Source: Chromohalobacter beijerinckii (GTDB taxonomy: Bacteria > Pseudomonadota > Gammaproteobacteria > Pseudomonadales > Halomonadaceae). From it: DNA of 64,000 nucleotides. Positions within the stretch are counted from its first letter, which is position 1; each line of letters starts with the position of its first letter. The notes under the pieces were generated by a model. The model saw nothing but the letters and a program-made list of their open reading frames with translations. It searched no databases and was not told where the DNA came from. Location: the NCBI RefSeq assembly GCF_023061185.1, contig NZ_JAKGAK010000014.1, positions 1-64,000 of the forward strand, read 5' to 3'. Positions 54,609 to 62,688 of the stretch are shown piece after piece. The translations under genes were made by a program, and so were the position numbers.

Positions 54609-55109
54609 ATGGACTCGACATCGCTTTTCGCCGACTACGCACGTTGGCAACGCTTTCAACGTCAAGACCAGCTCCATCGCGAACATAACGCTGCCGTGCG
54701 CAAACTGGCCGAGTCAGGCGCAATGGCGTCGCGCGTCGCCGAGGGCTACCGCAGCATGGCGGAAAAAGGTGCCTCCGAGGGCGCTTGTTACCGTACTCTC
54801 TTCCTGCGCCAGCGCCCCCATGAAGCCTGGCTGACATGCGAAGGCTGGCTCTTCGTACGCCGCGTGCTTTCAGAAGGCGGTATTACGCGCGTACGTGGGA
54901 CGCTGCTTGAAAGTTTCACGCTCGAAGATGGCAGTCTCACACCTGGCGACAAGCCAGCGCTCAAGGTCACACTGGATATTTACGATGAAATTCTCGTCAA
55001 ACGCACCATGAAGATGGGGTGCCGCATCGACCGTCAGGACGATGATAGAGACCTCCATTTCATTACTTTTCTCGACAGTGTACGTGGCGATCTTCGCCAG
55101 CACATGTGA
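54609..55109 (+). CDS. Protein of unknown function divergent from fliD
   Basis: A 166-residue soluble protein that I do not recognise. The N-terminal part is helical and charged (LFADYARWQRFQRQDQL); the C-terminal half looks like beta strands (VRGTLLESFTLEDGSLTPG, LKVTLDIYDEILVK). There are no signal peptide or membrane segments. It lies 248 bases from fliD, on the other strand, and is followed by two further little-known genes, possibly one transcript. Confidence 0.6.
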   Translation: MDSTSLFADYARWQRFQRQDQLHREHNAAVRKLAESGAMASRVAEGYRSMAEKGASEGACYRTLFLRQRPHEAWLTCEGWLFVRRVLSEGGITRVRGTLLESFTLEDGSLTPGDKPALKVTLDIYDEILVKRTMKMGCRIDRQDDDRDLHFITFLDSVRGDLRQHM

Positions 55110-55180
55110 ATCCTGTCGCCAAGGCCTCGTTCCACGAATTCCGACGCGGCCTGGCGGCTCAGTAAGCGAGGCACTTCACC

Positions 55181-55795
55181 ATGACGACATCCCCCACCCC
55201 GCGCCTCTATTCCACGCTGACCCTGTCGGAGCTCGACGGCGTCACCGGCATAGCTCAGCCGCGCGTTGCCCAGCACAAACTGACGCTAGACAGCCCGGCG
55301 GCGCGGCTCTTGACCGATTTCAGCACTCAGCGCGCCCAGACCATCCTGACCTCCAATACCATTTCACAGGCCCTCAACACCATGAAACAGGCAGGCGTGC
55401 GCTTGCTCATGGTGATGGGGCCGGACGGGCGATTCACCGGTGTCATCAACGCCCGCGAGCTGGTCGGAGGACGCAAGATCACCATCGCTATGCAGAAACA
55501 TGACGTGCCGCGCGAGGAAGTCACCGTGGACATGATCCAGACACCGCGCGCGCAATTGCACTCACTGGCGCTAGCACAGTTGGAAAGCGCACGCGTCGGT
55601 GATCTCGTGGAAACGCTCAAGGCATCCGGTGACCAGCACTTGCTGATTACCGCACCCGGGGAGCAGGCTCCGATCATTCGCGGTTTGGTGTCGGCCTCCG
55701 ATATCAGCCGGTCGTTAGGGATCGACCTCGATCATCCACCGGAAGCGCGTAGCTTCGCCGCCATTTGCCAAGTCATTCTCGGGCACGACCTGTAA
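55181..55795 (+). CDS. CBS-domain protein
   Basis: A 204-residue protein with a tandem CBS pair (about residues 45-105 and 115-185). Typical segments are ISQALNTMKQAGVRLLMVMG, FTGVINARELVGG and IIRGLVSASDISRSLGI. CBS pairs bind adenosine nucleotides and regulate partner proteins. No partner domain is fused. The ribosome site is GCGAGG. Confidence 0.8.
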   Translation: MTTSPTPRLYSTLTLSELDGVTGIAQPRVAQHKLTLDSPAARLLTDFSTQRAQTILTSNTISQALNTMKQAGVRLLMVMGPDGRFTGVINARELVGGRKITIAMQKHDVPREEVTVDMIQTPRAQLHSLALAQLESARVGDLVETLKASGDQHLLITAPGEQAPIIRGLVSASDISRSLGIDLDHPPEARSFAAICQVILGHDL

Positions 55796-55825
55796 CGCAC
55801 GCCCCACCGGTCGAAGGAGCTGTGC

Positions 55826-56314
55826 ATGCTCGAGTGGTTGCAAGATCGCCTGTCCCGCCAACAAGGCATTGCCATCTGGGTCGTCAAACAAGTCGACGAT
55901 ACGACCTTGCATCTTTGCGGCAAGGGGATGGCAGAGGGAACGGAGCGAGTGTCGCGTCGCCGACGCGCATTGGGTCGCGGCACTTTCGTGGGGCCGGTGC
56001 GCATCGGTGAGCACCACGAGGTCTTGCATTCCAATCTTTTCGCATGGCTACCGCTACGCGACGAATTACGCTTGATCGATGACCGTGAAGTCGAGTACGC
56101 CGGTCGTCGTTACCACGTTTCCTGGGTCCCCGAGCGTTGCTGGCGCTTCCAGGGCCCACTGATTTCTCACCCTCAGCGCAACGACGGCAAATTGCGCTTC
56201 GTCAGCCATGAAGACGTCGCTGCGATACGCGAAAAGACCACCGCCCCGAGCGCCTCGACAACGCCATCGCGCAACGTCGATGGGTGGTCACTGGCCGCAC
56301 GAGACGACGACTAG
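55826..56314 (+). CDS. Protein of unknown function
   Basis: A 162-residue soluble protein. It is predicted mostly beta in the middle (WVVKQVDDTTLHLCGKG, EVEYAGRRYHVSWVPERCW) with a disordered Thr/Ser-rich end. I find no known motif. It follows the CBS gene by 30 bases and has AAGGAG 8 bases before the ATG, so it is certainly translated with that gene. Confidence 0.6.
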   Translation: MLEWLQDRLSRQQGIAIWVVKQVDDTTLHLCGKGMAEGTERVSRRRRALGRGTFVGPVRIGEHHEVLHSNLFAWLPLRDELRLIDDREVEYAGRRYHVSWVPERCWRFQGPLISHPQRNDGKLRFVSHEDVAAIREKTTAPSASTTPSRNVDGWSLAARDDD

Positions 56315-56359
56315 TTATCATCGCGCCATACCGATATCTTTCCGGACACCCGTGACACC

Positions 56360-57397
56360 ATGACCTCCAACACCGTTCTCGTCCTTTATGCCGGCGGCAC
56401 CCTCGGCATGTTCGATGGGCCTCAAGGACTTCGCCCCGGTAGCGACTTCGAGGCGCGTCTGCGCCAAGCCTTCACGCACCTCGCAGCGTACCGGCGCGAT
56501 GCCATACCACCTTTTGAAATGCTCGAATACACGACGCCCATCGACTCGAGCAGCGCCACGCCCGCCGACTGGCAACGCCTGGCACGTGACATTGCCGACC
56601 GCTATGCGGACTATGCCGGCTTTGTGGTGCTGCATGGCACCGATACGTTGGCGTGGTCGGCTTCGAGCCTAGCCTTCCAATTACAGGGCCTAGGCAAACC
56701 CGTCGTTGTCACGGGGGCGCAGAAACCGCTGGAAGCGCCCCACAGCGATGCACTCGACAACGTCGAAACGGCGCTACGCTTCGCTGCTCGGACGGATCTC
56801 ACTGAAGTCGCCATCGCCTTCGGCGGCAAACTCATGCGCGGCTGCCGCACCCGCAAATGGGATACTCAAGCGTTCGATGCCTTTCACGCCCCCAACTGGC
56901 CGCTGCTGGGCGAGATCATCGATGACGAGCCGGTCCTCTATGCCGCGCGATGCCTTTCACCCGCTGGCGCGCCACGCTTCGAGCTCCCCGACTTGGCACC
57001 CACGTCGGCGGTCATACGCCTGCCATTGTGGCCTGGCATTAAGGCACGCCAGATCGCGCAATTGCTCGACGACGACACGATACATGGCGCCGTTCTCGAA
57101 AGTTGGGGTAGTGGTAATATCCCCGAAAACACCGCACTGGCAGGCGAACTGGCCACCGCCAGCAGCCGTGGCATGTTGCTCGCCGTCATTAGTCAGTGCC
57201 CGCACGGCCCCGTGACGCTAGGCACATACGCCAGCGGCAATGTGCTCAAGGATATCGGCGCGCTCGCCGGCGACGACATGACGCCAGAAGCAGCCTTTAC
57301 CAAGCTCGTCCACCTGGTCTCACAATCGCTGCCCGAGGCCCAGCGCCGCCGCCAGTTCCTGACCTCGTTATGCGGCGAGCGCAGCGCACTGGCTTGA
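56360..57397 (+). CDS. ansA: Type I L-asparaginase
   Basis: A 345-residue cytoplasmic asparaginase. The two catalytic threonines are placed at T14 (YAGGTLGM) and T94 (HGTDTLAWSAS), with the adjacent Asp of TDT. Length and lack of a signal peptide fit the AnsA type. It hydrolyses asparagine to aspartate and ammonia. It ends 132 bases before queC, with a large palindrome between. Confidence 0.92.
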   Translation: MTSNTVLVLYAGGTLGMFDGPQGLRPGSDFEARLRQAFTHLAAYRRDAIPPFEMLEYTTPIDSSSATPADWQRLARDIADRYADYAGFVVLHGTDTLAWSASSLAFQLQGLGKPVVVTGAQKPLEAPHSDALDNVETALRFAARTDLTEVAIAFGGKLMRGCRTRKWDTQAFDAFHAPNWPLLGEIIDDEPVLYAARCLSPAGAPRFELPDLAPTSAVIRLPLWPGIKARQIAQLLDDDTIHGAVLESWGSGNIPENTALAGELATASSRGMLLAVISQCPHGPVTLGTYASGNVLKDIGALAGDDMTPEAAFTKLVHLVSQSLPEAQRRRQFLTSLCGERSALA

Positions 57398-57469
57398 TGC
57401 CACGCTGGCCGGTGAAGGGCTCGCCGGTTACACTGTGCGCGCTTCGTCCGGACCGGATCCCGGGCGTGT

Positions 57470-57499
57470 CTCTCGCAAGTGTCGCGACACTTGCGAGAG
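57470..57499. repeat. 30-bp perfect palindrome between ansA and queC
   Basis: CTCTCGCAAGTGTCG at 57470-57484 is followed directly by its exact reverse complement to 57499, with no spacer. It ends 30 bases before the queC start codon. In RNA it would form a 13-bp stem with a 4-base loop. No T-run follows. Confidence 0.9.
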
Positions 57500-57529
57500 G
57501 CTACAAATTCTCCGCTCAGGACAAATTTC

Positions 57530-58285
57530 ATGACCGATACACCGCACCATGCACCTCAGCCCTCCGGCACTGAGGCAAGCGCCCTGACCGCGCTCACCAC
57601 ACCCGACGATACCGCCAAGGCCGTGGTCATATACTCCGGCGGGATGGACTCCTATACCGTTCTGCATCGCGCCTTGCGCGCCGGCTTCGACGTCCACGCC
57701 TTGTCGTTCCACTACGGCCAGCGTCACTCGCGTGAACTCGAGACTGCAAGCCAGGTCTGTCAGCAGCTGGGCGTCGCCCATCAAGTGGTCGACATTCGCG
57801 CCATTCACGGCCTGATCGGCAATTCCGCCCTTACCGATGCCGATCGCGACATGCCCGGGGGCGATTACGACGCCGACAACATGGCCGCCACAGTGGTGCC
57901 CAATCGCAACATGATCCTGCTCTCGTTGGCCATCGGTCACGCCATCAACATCGGTGCCAATGTCTGCTTTTATGGCGCCCACGGCGGCGATCATGTGCTG
58001 TATCCCGACTGTCGTCCCGAATTCGTCGAAGGCGTCAACGCCGTCGCCGCCGTCGCCGATTTCAATCCCGTACGTATCGCCGCCCCCTATTTGCATGACA
58101 GCAAGCACACCATCCTGGCCGACGGGCTGTCGATGGGGCTCGATTACGCCCAGACCTGGACCTGCTACCTGGGAGGCGAGTATGCCTGCGGACAATGCGG
58201 TAGCTGCCGAGAACGTCTGGCGGCCTTCGCCGAGCAGGGAGTCGATGATCCCCTGACCTATGCCGCACCGGAGAAGATGTCGTAA
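57530..58285 (+). CDS. queC: 7-cyano-7-deazaguanine (preQ0) synthase QueC
   Basis: A 251-residue PP-loop ATPase. It has SGGMDSYT (SGGxDS motif) near residue 31 and the zinc-binding end [26 protein letters not shown] is typical of QueC. It converts carboxy-deazaguanine to preQ0 for queuosine. I chose ATG 57530 (CAGGA 8 bases upstream); the in-frame start at 57479 lies inside the palindrome. queC and queE overlap by one base (TAATG). Confidence 0.93.
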   Translation: MTDTPHHAPQPSGTEASALTALTTPDDTAKAVVIYSGGMDSYTVLHRALRAGFDVHALSFHYGQRHSRELETASQVCQQLGVAHQVVDIRAIHGLIGNSALTDADRDMPGGDYDADNMAATVVPNRNMILLSLAIGHAINIGANVCFYGAHGGDHVLYPDCRPEFVEGVNAVAAVADFNPVRIAAPYLHDSKHTILADGLSMGLDYAQTWTCYLGGEYACGQCGSCRERLAAFAEQGVDDPLTYAAPEKMS

Positions 58286-58929
58286 TGTACAGCGTCAAGG
58301 AAGCCTTCTATACGCTCCAGGGCGAAGGCGCCCGAGCTGGGCGAGCGAGCGTGTTCTGCCGCTTCACGGGCTGTAACCTCTGGTCGGGACGTGAACGCGA
58401 CCGCGCCACCAGCCACTGCCGCTTTTGCGATACCGACTTCGTCGGCACCGACGGGCAGAACGGGGGACGTTTCGAGAATGCCCAAGCTTTGGCGGCGCAT
58501 CTCATGAGCCTCTGGCCTCACGCGCAAGAGGCCGCCGTGCCCTATGTGGTATTTACCGGCGGCGAGCCGCTGCTCCAGCTTGACACCCCACTTATCGAGT
58601 CCATGCATGCTCAAGGTTTCGAGATCGCCGTCGAGACCAATGGCACGCTCCCACCGCCCGGCGGCATCGATTGGTTATGCGTCAGCCCAAAAGGCGACGC
58701 AACGTTACGCATCACTCAAGGCGATGAGCTGAAGCTGGTGTTTCCGCAGTCTGATGCGATGCCCGAGCATTTCACGCATCTCGCCTTCAGGCATTTCTTC
58801 CTGCAGCCGATGGATCTCGCGCCACGCGGCGGACAAGGTACGACCATGCGGGACACCGTCGCCTACTGCCTTGATCATCCGCAATGGCGCCTCGCGCTGC
58901 AAACCCACAAGATCGCGGGAATCGACTGA
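58285..58929 (+). CDS. queE: 7-carboxy-7-deazaguanine synthase QueE
   Basis: A 214-residue radical SAM enzyme. The cluster motif is C-x14-C-x2-C (GCNLW ... SHCRFCDTDF) instead of the canonical CX3CX2C, as in the Burkholderia-type QueE with an enlarged loop. FTGGEPLLQLD binds SAM. It makes carboxy-deazaguanine from the QueD product. The stop overlaps queD (TGATGA). Confidence 0.92.
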   Translation: MYSVKEAFYTLQGEGARAGRASVFCRFTGCNLWSGRERDRATSHCRFCDTDFVGTDGQNGGRFENAQALAAHLMSLWPHAQEAAVPYVVFTGGEPLLQLDTPLIESMHAQGFEIAVETNGTLPPPGGIDWLCVSPKGDATLRITQGDELKLVFPQSDAMPEHFTHLAFRHFFLQPMDLAPRGGQGTTMRDTVAYCLDHPQWRLALQTHKIAGID

Positions 58930-59768
58930 TGACCCTTTTCGTCAATCACCTCACTCACATCGACGCGTCGCTGTGGTCGCCCACACACGGTCTGATGGGC
59001 GCCAGCTGGCATGTCGATGCCGAACTCGATGGTGAGCTGGGCTCCGATGGCATGCTGTTCGACTTCGGAGAGGTCAAACCCTGGATCAAATCACGGCTCG
59101 ACGAGGGCCTGGACCATACCTTGCTAGTACCGACCGAAGCACCAGGGATCCAGGTATTCGACTGCACTGAGGGGCTCTGCCTGCGCACGCAATTCCCCTA
59201 CCCCATGGAGCTTCGGGGCCCACGTCAAAGCTTTACCTTGCTGCCCTGGTCAGAGATCACCCCAGAGCAATTGGCCACGCACCTCTCCGCCGAACTCAGC
59301 CGTCGACCACCCGCCAAGGTAGAGACGATTCGCCTGCGTTTGCGCGATGAAGACATCGAGACGGCTGCCTATACTTACAGCCATGGGCTCAAGCACCATG
59401 CAGGCAATTGCCAGCGTATCGCCCACGGCCACCGCTCGCGCCTGCATATCTGGCAGGACGGTCAACGCGCTCCCGAACTGGAGCGCCAATGGGCACAGTC
59501 ACTGGATGCCTCCTACTTGATCCACGACGAAGATCTCGCGCCGCAAGGCGATGAGTCTCTGGATACGCTGAGTGTTGCCTATCGCGCCGATCAGGGGCGC
59601 TTTCATCTGACACTCCCCAGCGAGCGCTGCCATCTGCTCTCCACGCCCACGACCATCGAACATATCGCCGCATGGCTGGCGGAGAAGATCGCCGAAGAGA
59701 CGCACAGCCGAATTCGCGTGCAGGCTTTCGAGGGAATCGACAAGGGTGCCATCGCCGAGTCAACGTGA
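58929..59768 (+). CDS. queD: 6-carboxytetrahydropterin synthase QueD, long two-domain form
   Basis: A 279-residue protein, more than twice the 121 residues of E. coli QueD. Two T-fold halves are visible. The first has LMGASWHVDAELDG and MLFDFGEVK but lacks the Cys-HGH signature. The second carries it (NCQRIAHGHRSRLHI, near residue 162), followed by PTTIEHIAAWLAEKI. It should convert dihydroneopterin triphosphate for queuosine synthesis. The start ATG 58929 overlaps queE. Confidence 0.85.
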   Translation: MTLFVNHLTHIDASLWSPTHGLMGASWHVDAELDGELGSDGMLFDFGEVKPWIKSRLDEGLDHTLLVPTEAPGIQVFDCTEGLCLRTQFPYPMELRGPRQSFTLLPWSEITPEQLATHLSAELSRRPPAKVETIRLRLRDEDIETAAYTYSHGLKHHAGNCQRIAHGHRSRLHIWQDGQRAPELERQWAQSLDASYLIHDEDLAPQGDESLDTLSVAYRADQGRFHLTLPSERCHLLSTPTTIEHIAAWLAEKIAEETHSRIRVQAFEGIDKGAIAEST

Positions 59769-59816
59769 CCGAGACGTCAAACACACCCCCCATTATTTGC
59801 TATACGGAACACCTCC

Positions 59817-60077
59817 ATGTCTTGCCGCGTCGGTTGCGGCGCGTGTTGTATTGCGCCGACTATCAGCTCTTCTATTCCCGGCATGCCCAACGGCAAACCG
59901 GCGGGCGTGCGCTGCGCTCAACTCGATGAAGATAATCGCTGCCGCCTTTTCGGTGATCCTCGACGGCCCAGCGTTTGCCATTCCTTCGATTACGACCGCG
60001 CTGTTTGTGGCGATAGTCGCGAAGAGGCGCTGACCATTCTCGAGGATCTGGAACGACATACTGGCACGTCTTGCTAA
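59817..60077 (+). CDS. YkgJ-family cysteine-cluster protein
   Basis: An 86-residue protein with cysteines spaced as in the YkgJ zinc/iron-chelating family: CRVGCGACC at the start, then RCAQLDEDNRCRLFG, and CHSFD. The biochemical role is unknown. It follows queD by 48 bases and is likely the last gene before a bidirectional terminator. Confidence 0.85.
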   Translation: MSCRVGCGACCIAPTISSSIPGMPNGKPAGVRCAQLDEDNRCRLFGDPRRPSVCHSFDYDRAVCGDSREEALTILEDLERHTGTSC

Positions 60078-60123
60078 GCCTCTTGCCTTGATCGGCAATC
60101 TATAGGCAATATCCTGTACAAAT

Positions 60124-60156
60124 AAAAAAGCGCGACTCTTAGAGTCGCGCTTTTTA
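60124..60156. terminator. Bidirectional terminator between the YkgJ-like gene and ppiD
   Basis: A-run, GCGCGACTCT, then AGAGTCGCGC and a T-run form a long stem that works in both directions, serving the converging que-side operon and ppiD. It lies 47 bases after the plus-strand stop and about 20 after the ppiD stop. Confidence 0.92.
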
Positions 60157-60176
60157 TCTTTACCCGTGGGTGTCGA

Positions 60177-61985
60177 TCAATGACGCTCGATATCAGCTTC
60201 TTCGCGCAATGTCTCGGTCAAGCCTTGGATCGCGGCCTGAGCACGCAACCGCTGGGTCATTTGCGTGCTGTCACTCGCGCCACCGGTATCGCCGTCACGT
60301 ACGTCGGTCAACTCGATGATGGCGACCCCCTCATCGGTAGGAGCTTGCCCGAAGCTGCTCCCCTGATCGGGATGCGGTAAGCGGAAAGCCTGGCGCAGCA
60401 CGCCGTCGGGCGCGTCGTTTCCGTCGCGCGTGGCATCTACAACGCTCTGCCAGTCGAGTGACACTGTTTCCCCTTTCTTGAGCGCCTCGATCAATGCTTG
60501 GGCACGGGCTGCAAGCGCTTCGCGTGTCTTGACGGCCTGGGTCGCTTCACGCACCTGGCCTTTCACCTCATCGAGCGGCAAGGTCGTGGCGTCACGATGA
60601 TTGGTGACACGCACCACGGCACGACGTTGGTCGTCGAGTTCCAGCACATCACTGTTATAGCCATTTTCCAGAACATCCTCGCTGAAGGCGGCATCCATCA
60701 CACCAGGCTCAGCGAGTACGCCATCGACGCTGTCTCTGGAGACCCAGTCGCTCGTCTGCATCTCAAGACCGAGCTCGTCGGCAACGCTCTGTAAGTCCTC
60801 TGCCGCATAGCTTTGGTCTTCCAGCGCCTGTACGCGCTCGTTAAACGCATCACTGGAGTTGTCGAGACGCACTTGCTCGGCGAGCTGATCGCGCCTTTCA
60901 TCGTAACTGGGGAAATCGATGTCGGTGACTTTGATAAGATGCAAGCCATCGCCGCCATCGACGATCGACGACACGTCGCCTTCACCCAGCGAGAAAGCGG
61001 CGTTATCGAATGCTTCGCCCAAGAAACCACGATTGATCACGCCGAGATCACCGCCCTGGTCCGCAGAGGCCGAGTCGTCAGAGTATTCAGCCGCCACCGC
61101 TGCAAAGTCTGCACCGTCGTCAAGCTTGTTCTGAGCTTCCTCGATACGTGTCATGGCTTCGTCGCGAGAACGCTCATCGCCGTAATCGACCATGATGTGT
61201 GCGACTTCGCGAGGAGCGTCCTGGCGCTCTTCTGCATAAGCGTCTCGCAATTGCTGCTCATCGACGTCAACATCTTGGGCCACTTCTTGCTGATCCAGCA
61301 CGACGTAGGCGACCTTGACCTGCTCAGGCCGTTGATATTGATCTTGATGCGCGTCGTAATAGGCCTGCATGTCGTCTTGGCCCACCTCGACCGGGGCATC
61401 GAGATCCTCCTCAGTCAGTGCAGCATAGCGGAAGTCACGCGTCTGGTTCTGGAGAGCCTGCAGGCGATTCGCTTCGCTAGGTAGAACAAAGGTCGACAAC
61501 GCCAAACCTTGCTGAAGCTGCTGACGCTTCATGTCCCTGCGCAGTTCCCTGCGAAACGACAACGGCGTGTAGCCTGCTTGCGAAAGACGGTTGGAGAAGA
61601 CGTCTTGGGAAAAGCTTCCTTCCGAATCCTGGAACTCGGGACGGCTGACGATGAGCTGATCAATCTGGGCATCGGAGAGATGCATACCCCCTTCCTCGGC
61701 GTATTGATCCAGCAATTCCGTAGAGATCAGTTGGTCGGTGACCTGTTTGCGTAGCTCGCGCTCTTGGTCGGGCGGTACTTGCCCAGAACGAATCGCACGC
61801 TGGACCTGCATCTCGACCGCTCGCTTGCCGATCGATTCGCCGTTCACGGTCGCGGCGTCATTACTGCCGGAGGTGAAGACCCCGACCAGGGACTCGGCCC
61901 CGAAGAGTGCGAACGTCACGATGATCGCGCCGACGATCATTTTGGCGGCCCACCCTTGGGAACCCTCTCGAATTCGTTGCAGCAT
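60177..61985 (-). CDS. ppiD: Periplasmic folding chaperone PpiD
   Basis: A 602-residue inner-membrane anchored protein. One N-terminal helix (about 14-35) follows MLQRIREGSQGWAAKMI. A SurA-like chaperone region and a parvulin PPIase domain (about 265-355; AHIMVDYGDE, GGDLGVINRGFLGEAFD) follow. PpiD assists proteins leaving the Sec translocon. It lies in the classical lon-hupB-ppiD order. Confidence 0.93.
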   Translation of the reverse strand: MLQRIREGSQGWAAKMIVGAIIVTFALFGAESLVGVFTSGSNDAATVNGESIGKRAVEMQVQRAIRSGQVPPDQERELRKQVTDQLISTELLDQYAEEGGMHLSDAQIDQLIVSRPEFQDSEGSFSQDVFSNRLSQAGYTPLSFRRELRRDMKRQQLQQGLALSTFVLPSEANRLQALQNQTRDFRYAALTEEDLDAPVEVGQDDMQAYYDAHQDQYQRPEQVKVAYVVLDQQEVAQDVDVDEQQLRDAYAEERQDAPREVAHIMVDYGDERSRDEAMTRIEEAQNKLDDGADFAAVAAEYSDDSASADQGGDLGVINRGFLGEAFDNAAFSLGEGDVSSIVDGGDGLHLIKVTDIDFPSYDERRDQLAEQVRLDNSSDAFNERVQALEDQSYAAEDLQSVADELGLEMQTSDWVSRDSVDGVLAEPGVMDAAFSEDVLENGYNSDVLELDDQRRAVVRVTNHRDATTLPLDEVKGQVREATQAVKTREALAARAQALIEALKKGETVSLDWQSVVDATRDGNDAPDGVLRQAFRLPHPDQGSSFGQAPTDEGVAIIELTDVRDGDTGGASDSTQMTQRLRAQAAIQGLTETLREEADIERH

Positions 61986-62070
61986 GCTTGCCTCGACGTG
62001 ATGGAGATTCTTGAAACCAACGGGGATTATACCGGCATCGAGTGTGTCCCGGTCAAAATGGGCTCACACT

Positions 62071-62112
62071 ACCAGCACGGCCACCGGCATGACCAGCACA
62101 GCCACCGGCATG
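62071..62112. repeat. Two-copy 21-bp tandem repeat upstream of ppiD
   Basis: The 21-mer beginning ACCAGCACGGCCACCGG (62071-62091) is repeated at 62092-62112 with one change. It sits in the ppiD leader. On the plus strand it reads as a His-rich heptad-like stretch (QHGHRHD, QHSHRHE). Confidence 0.85.
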
Positions 62113-62239
62113 AAAAAGGCGCACCGCTTACGCGATACGCCTCTTTGGCTGGACCGAACCGACACGACATCTCGCTTTAGACACGGCTTTCATCATGCGT
62201 CGCGCTCATGACGACCACCTCGGTCCCGCTCGACCGGTC

Positions 62240-62512
62240 TTAGTTGACCGAATCCTTGAGCGCCTTACCTGCCTTGAACGTCGGCACCTTAGCGGCGCTG
62301 ATTTCAATCGTCTGACCTGTCTGAGGGTTACGACCAGTACGCGCGGCACGCTCCTTGACGGAGAATGTGCCGAAGCCAACCAGTGCAACGGAATCACCCT
62401 TTTTCAGACTATCGGAGACGGTCTCAACCATGGCATCGAGCGCACGGCCTGCAGCCGCCTTGGGAATGTCGGCAGATGCAGCAATGGCTTCGATCAGCTC
62501 GGACTTGTTCAC
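62240..62512 (-). CDS. hupB: Nucleoid protein HU, beta type
   Basis: The 90-residue product is a textbook [22 protein letters not shown] at the start, [21 protein letters not shown] covering the DNA-binding arm with its intercalating Pro, and FKAGKALKD at the end. It lies between lon and ppiD as in E. coli. Confidence 0.96.
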   Translation of the reverse strand: MNKSELIEAIAASADIPKAAAGRALDAMVETVSDSLKKGDSVALVGFGTFSVKERAARTGRNPQTGQTIEISAAKVPTFKAGKALKDSVN

Positions 62513-62595
62513 ACTTCACCCCTTGACTGTTTCGGTAATGACTGGAAATCGGCGCGAAACTTCCACTTCCTGAAGCGTCACAACAAAGGCTGGAA

Positions 62596-62625
62596 TTTAT
62601 AGCAATGCCACGAAACTCTTGTCAA
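62596..62625 (-). promoter_or_regulatory. Sigma-70 promoter of hupB
   Basis: On the minus strand, TTGACA (62625-62620), 18 bases, then TATAAA (62601-62596). The -35 is perfect and the -10 matches 5 of 6. It lies about 85 bases before hupB. Confidence 0.75.
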
Positions 62626-62688
62626 GAAAGCTTCGCGCCGAGCCGCGCCATGCGCGGGTTCATACCACGACATGGTCGCTAAATTCTG

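Noticed and set aside
61764-62057. Upstream part of the plus-strand frame leading to the His-rich stretch
   Set aside because: It is antisense to ppiD and has no family features; only the part outside ppiD is worth noting.
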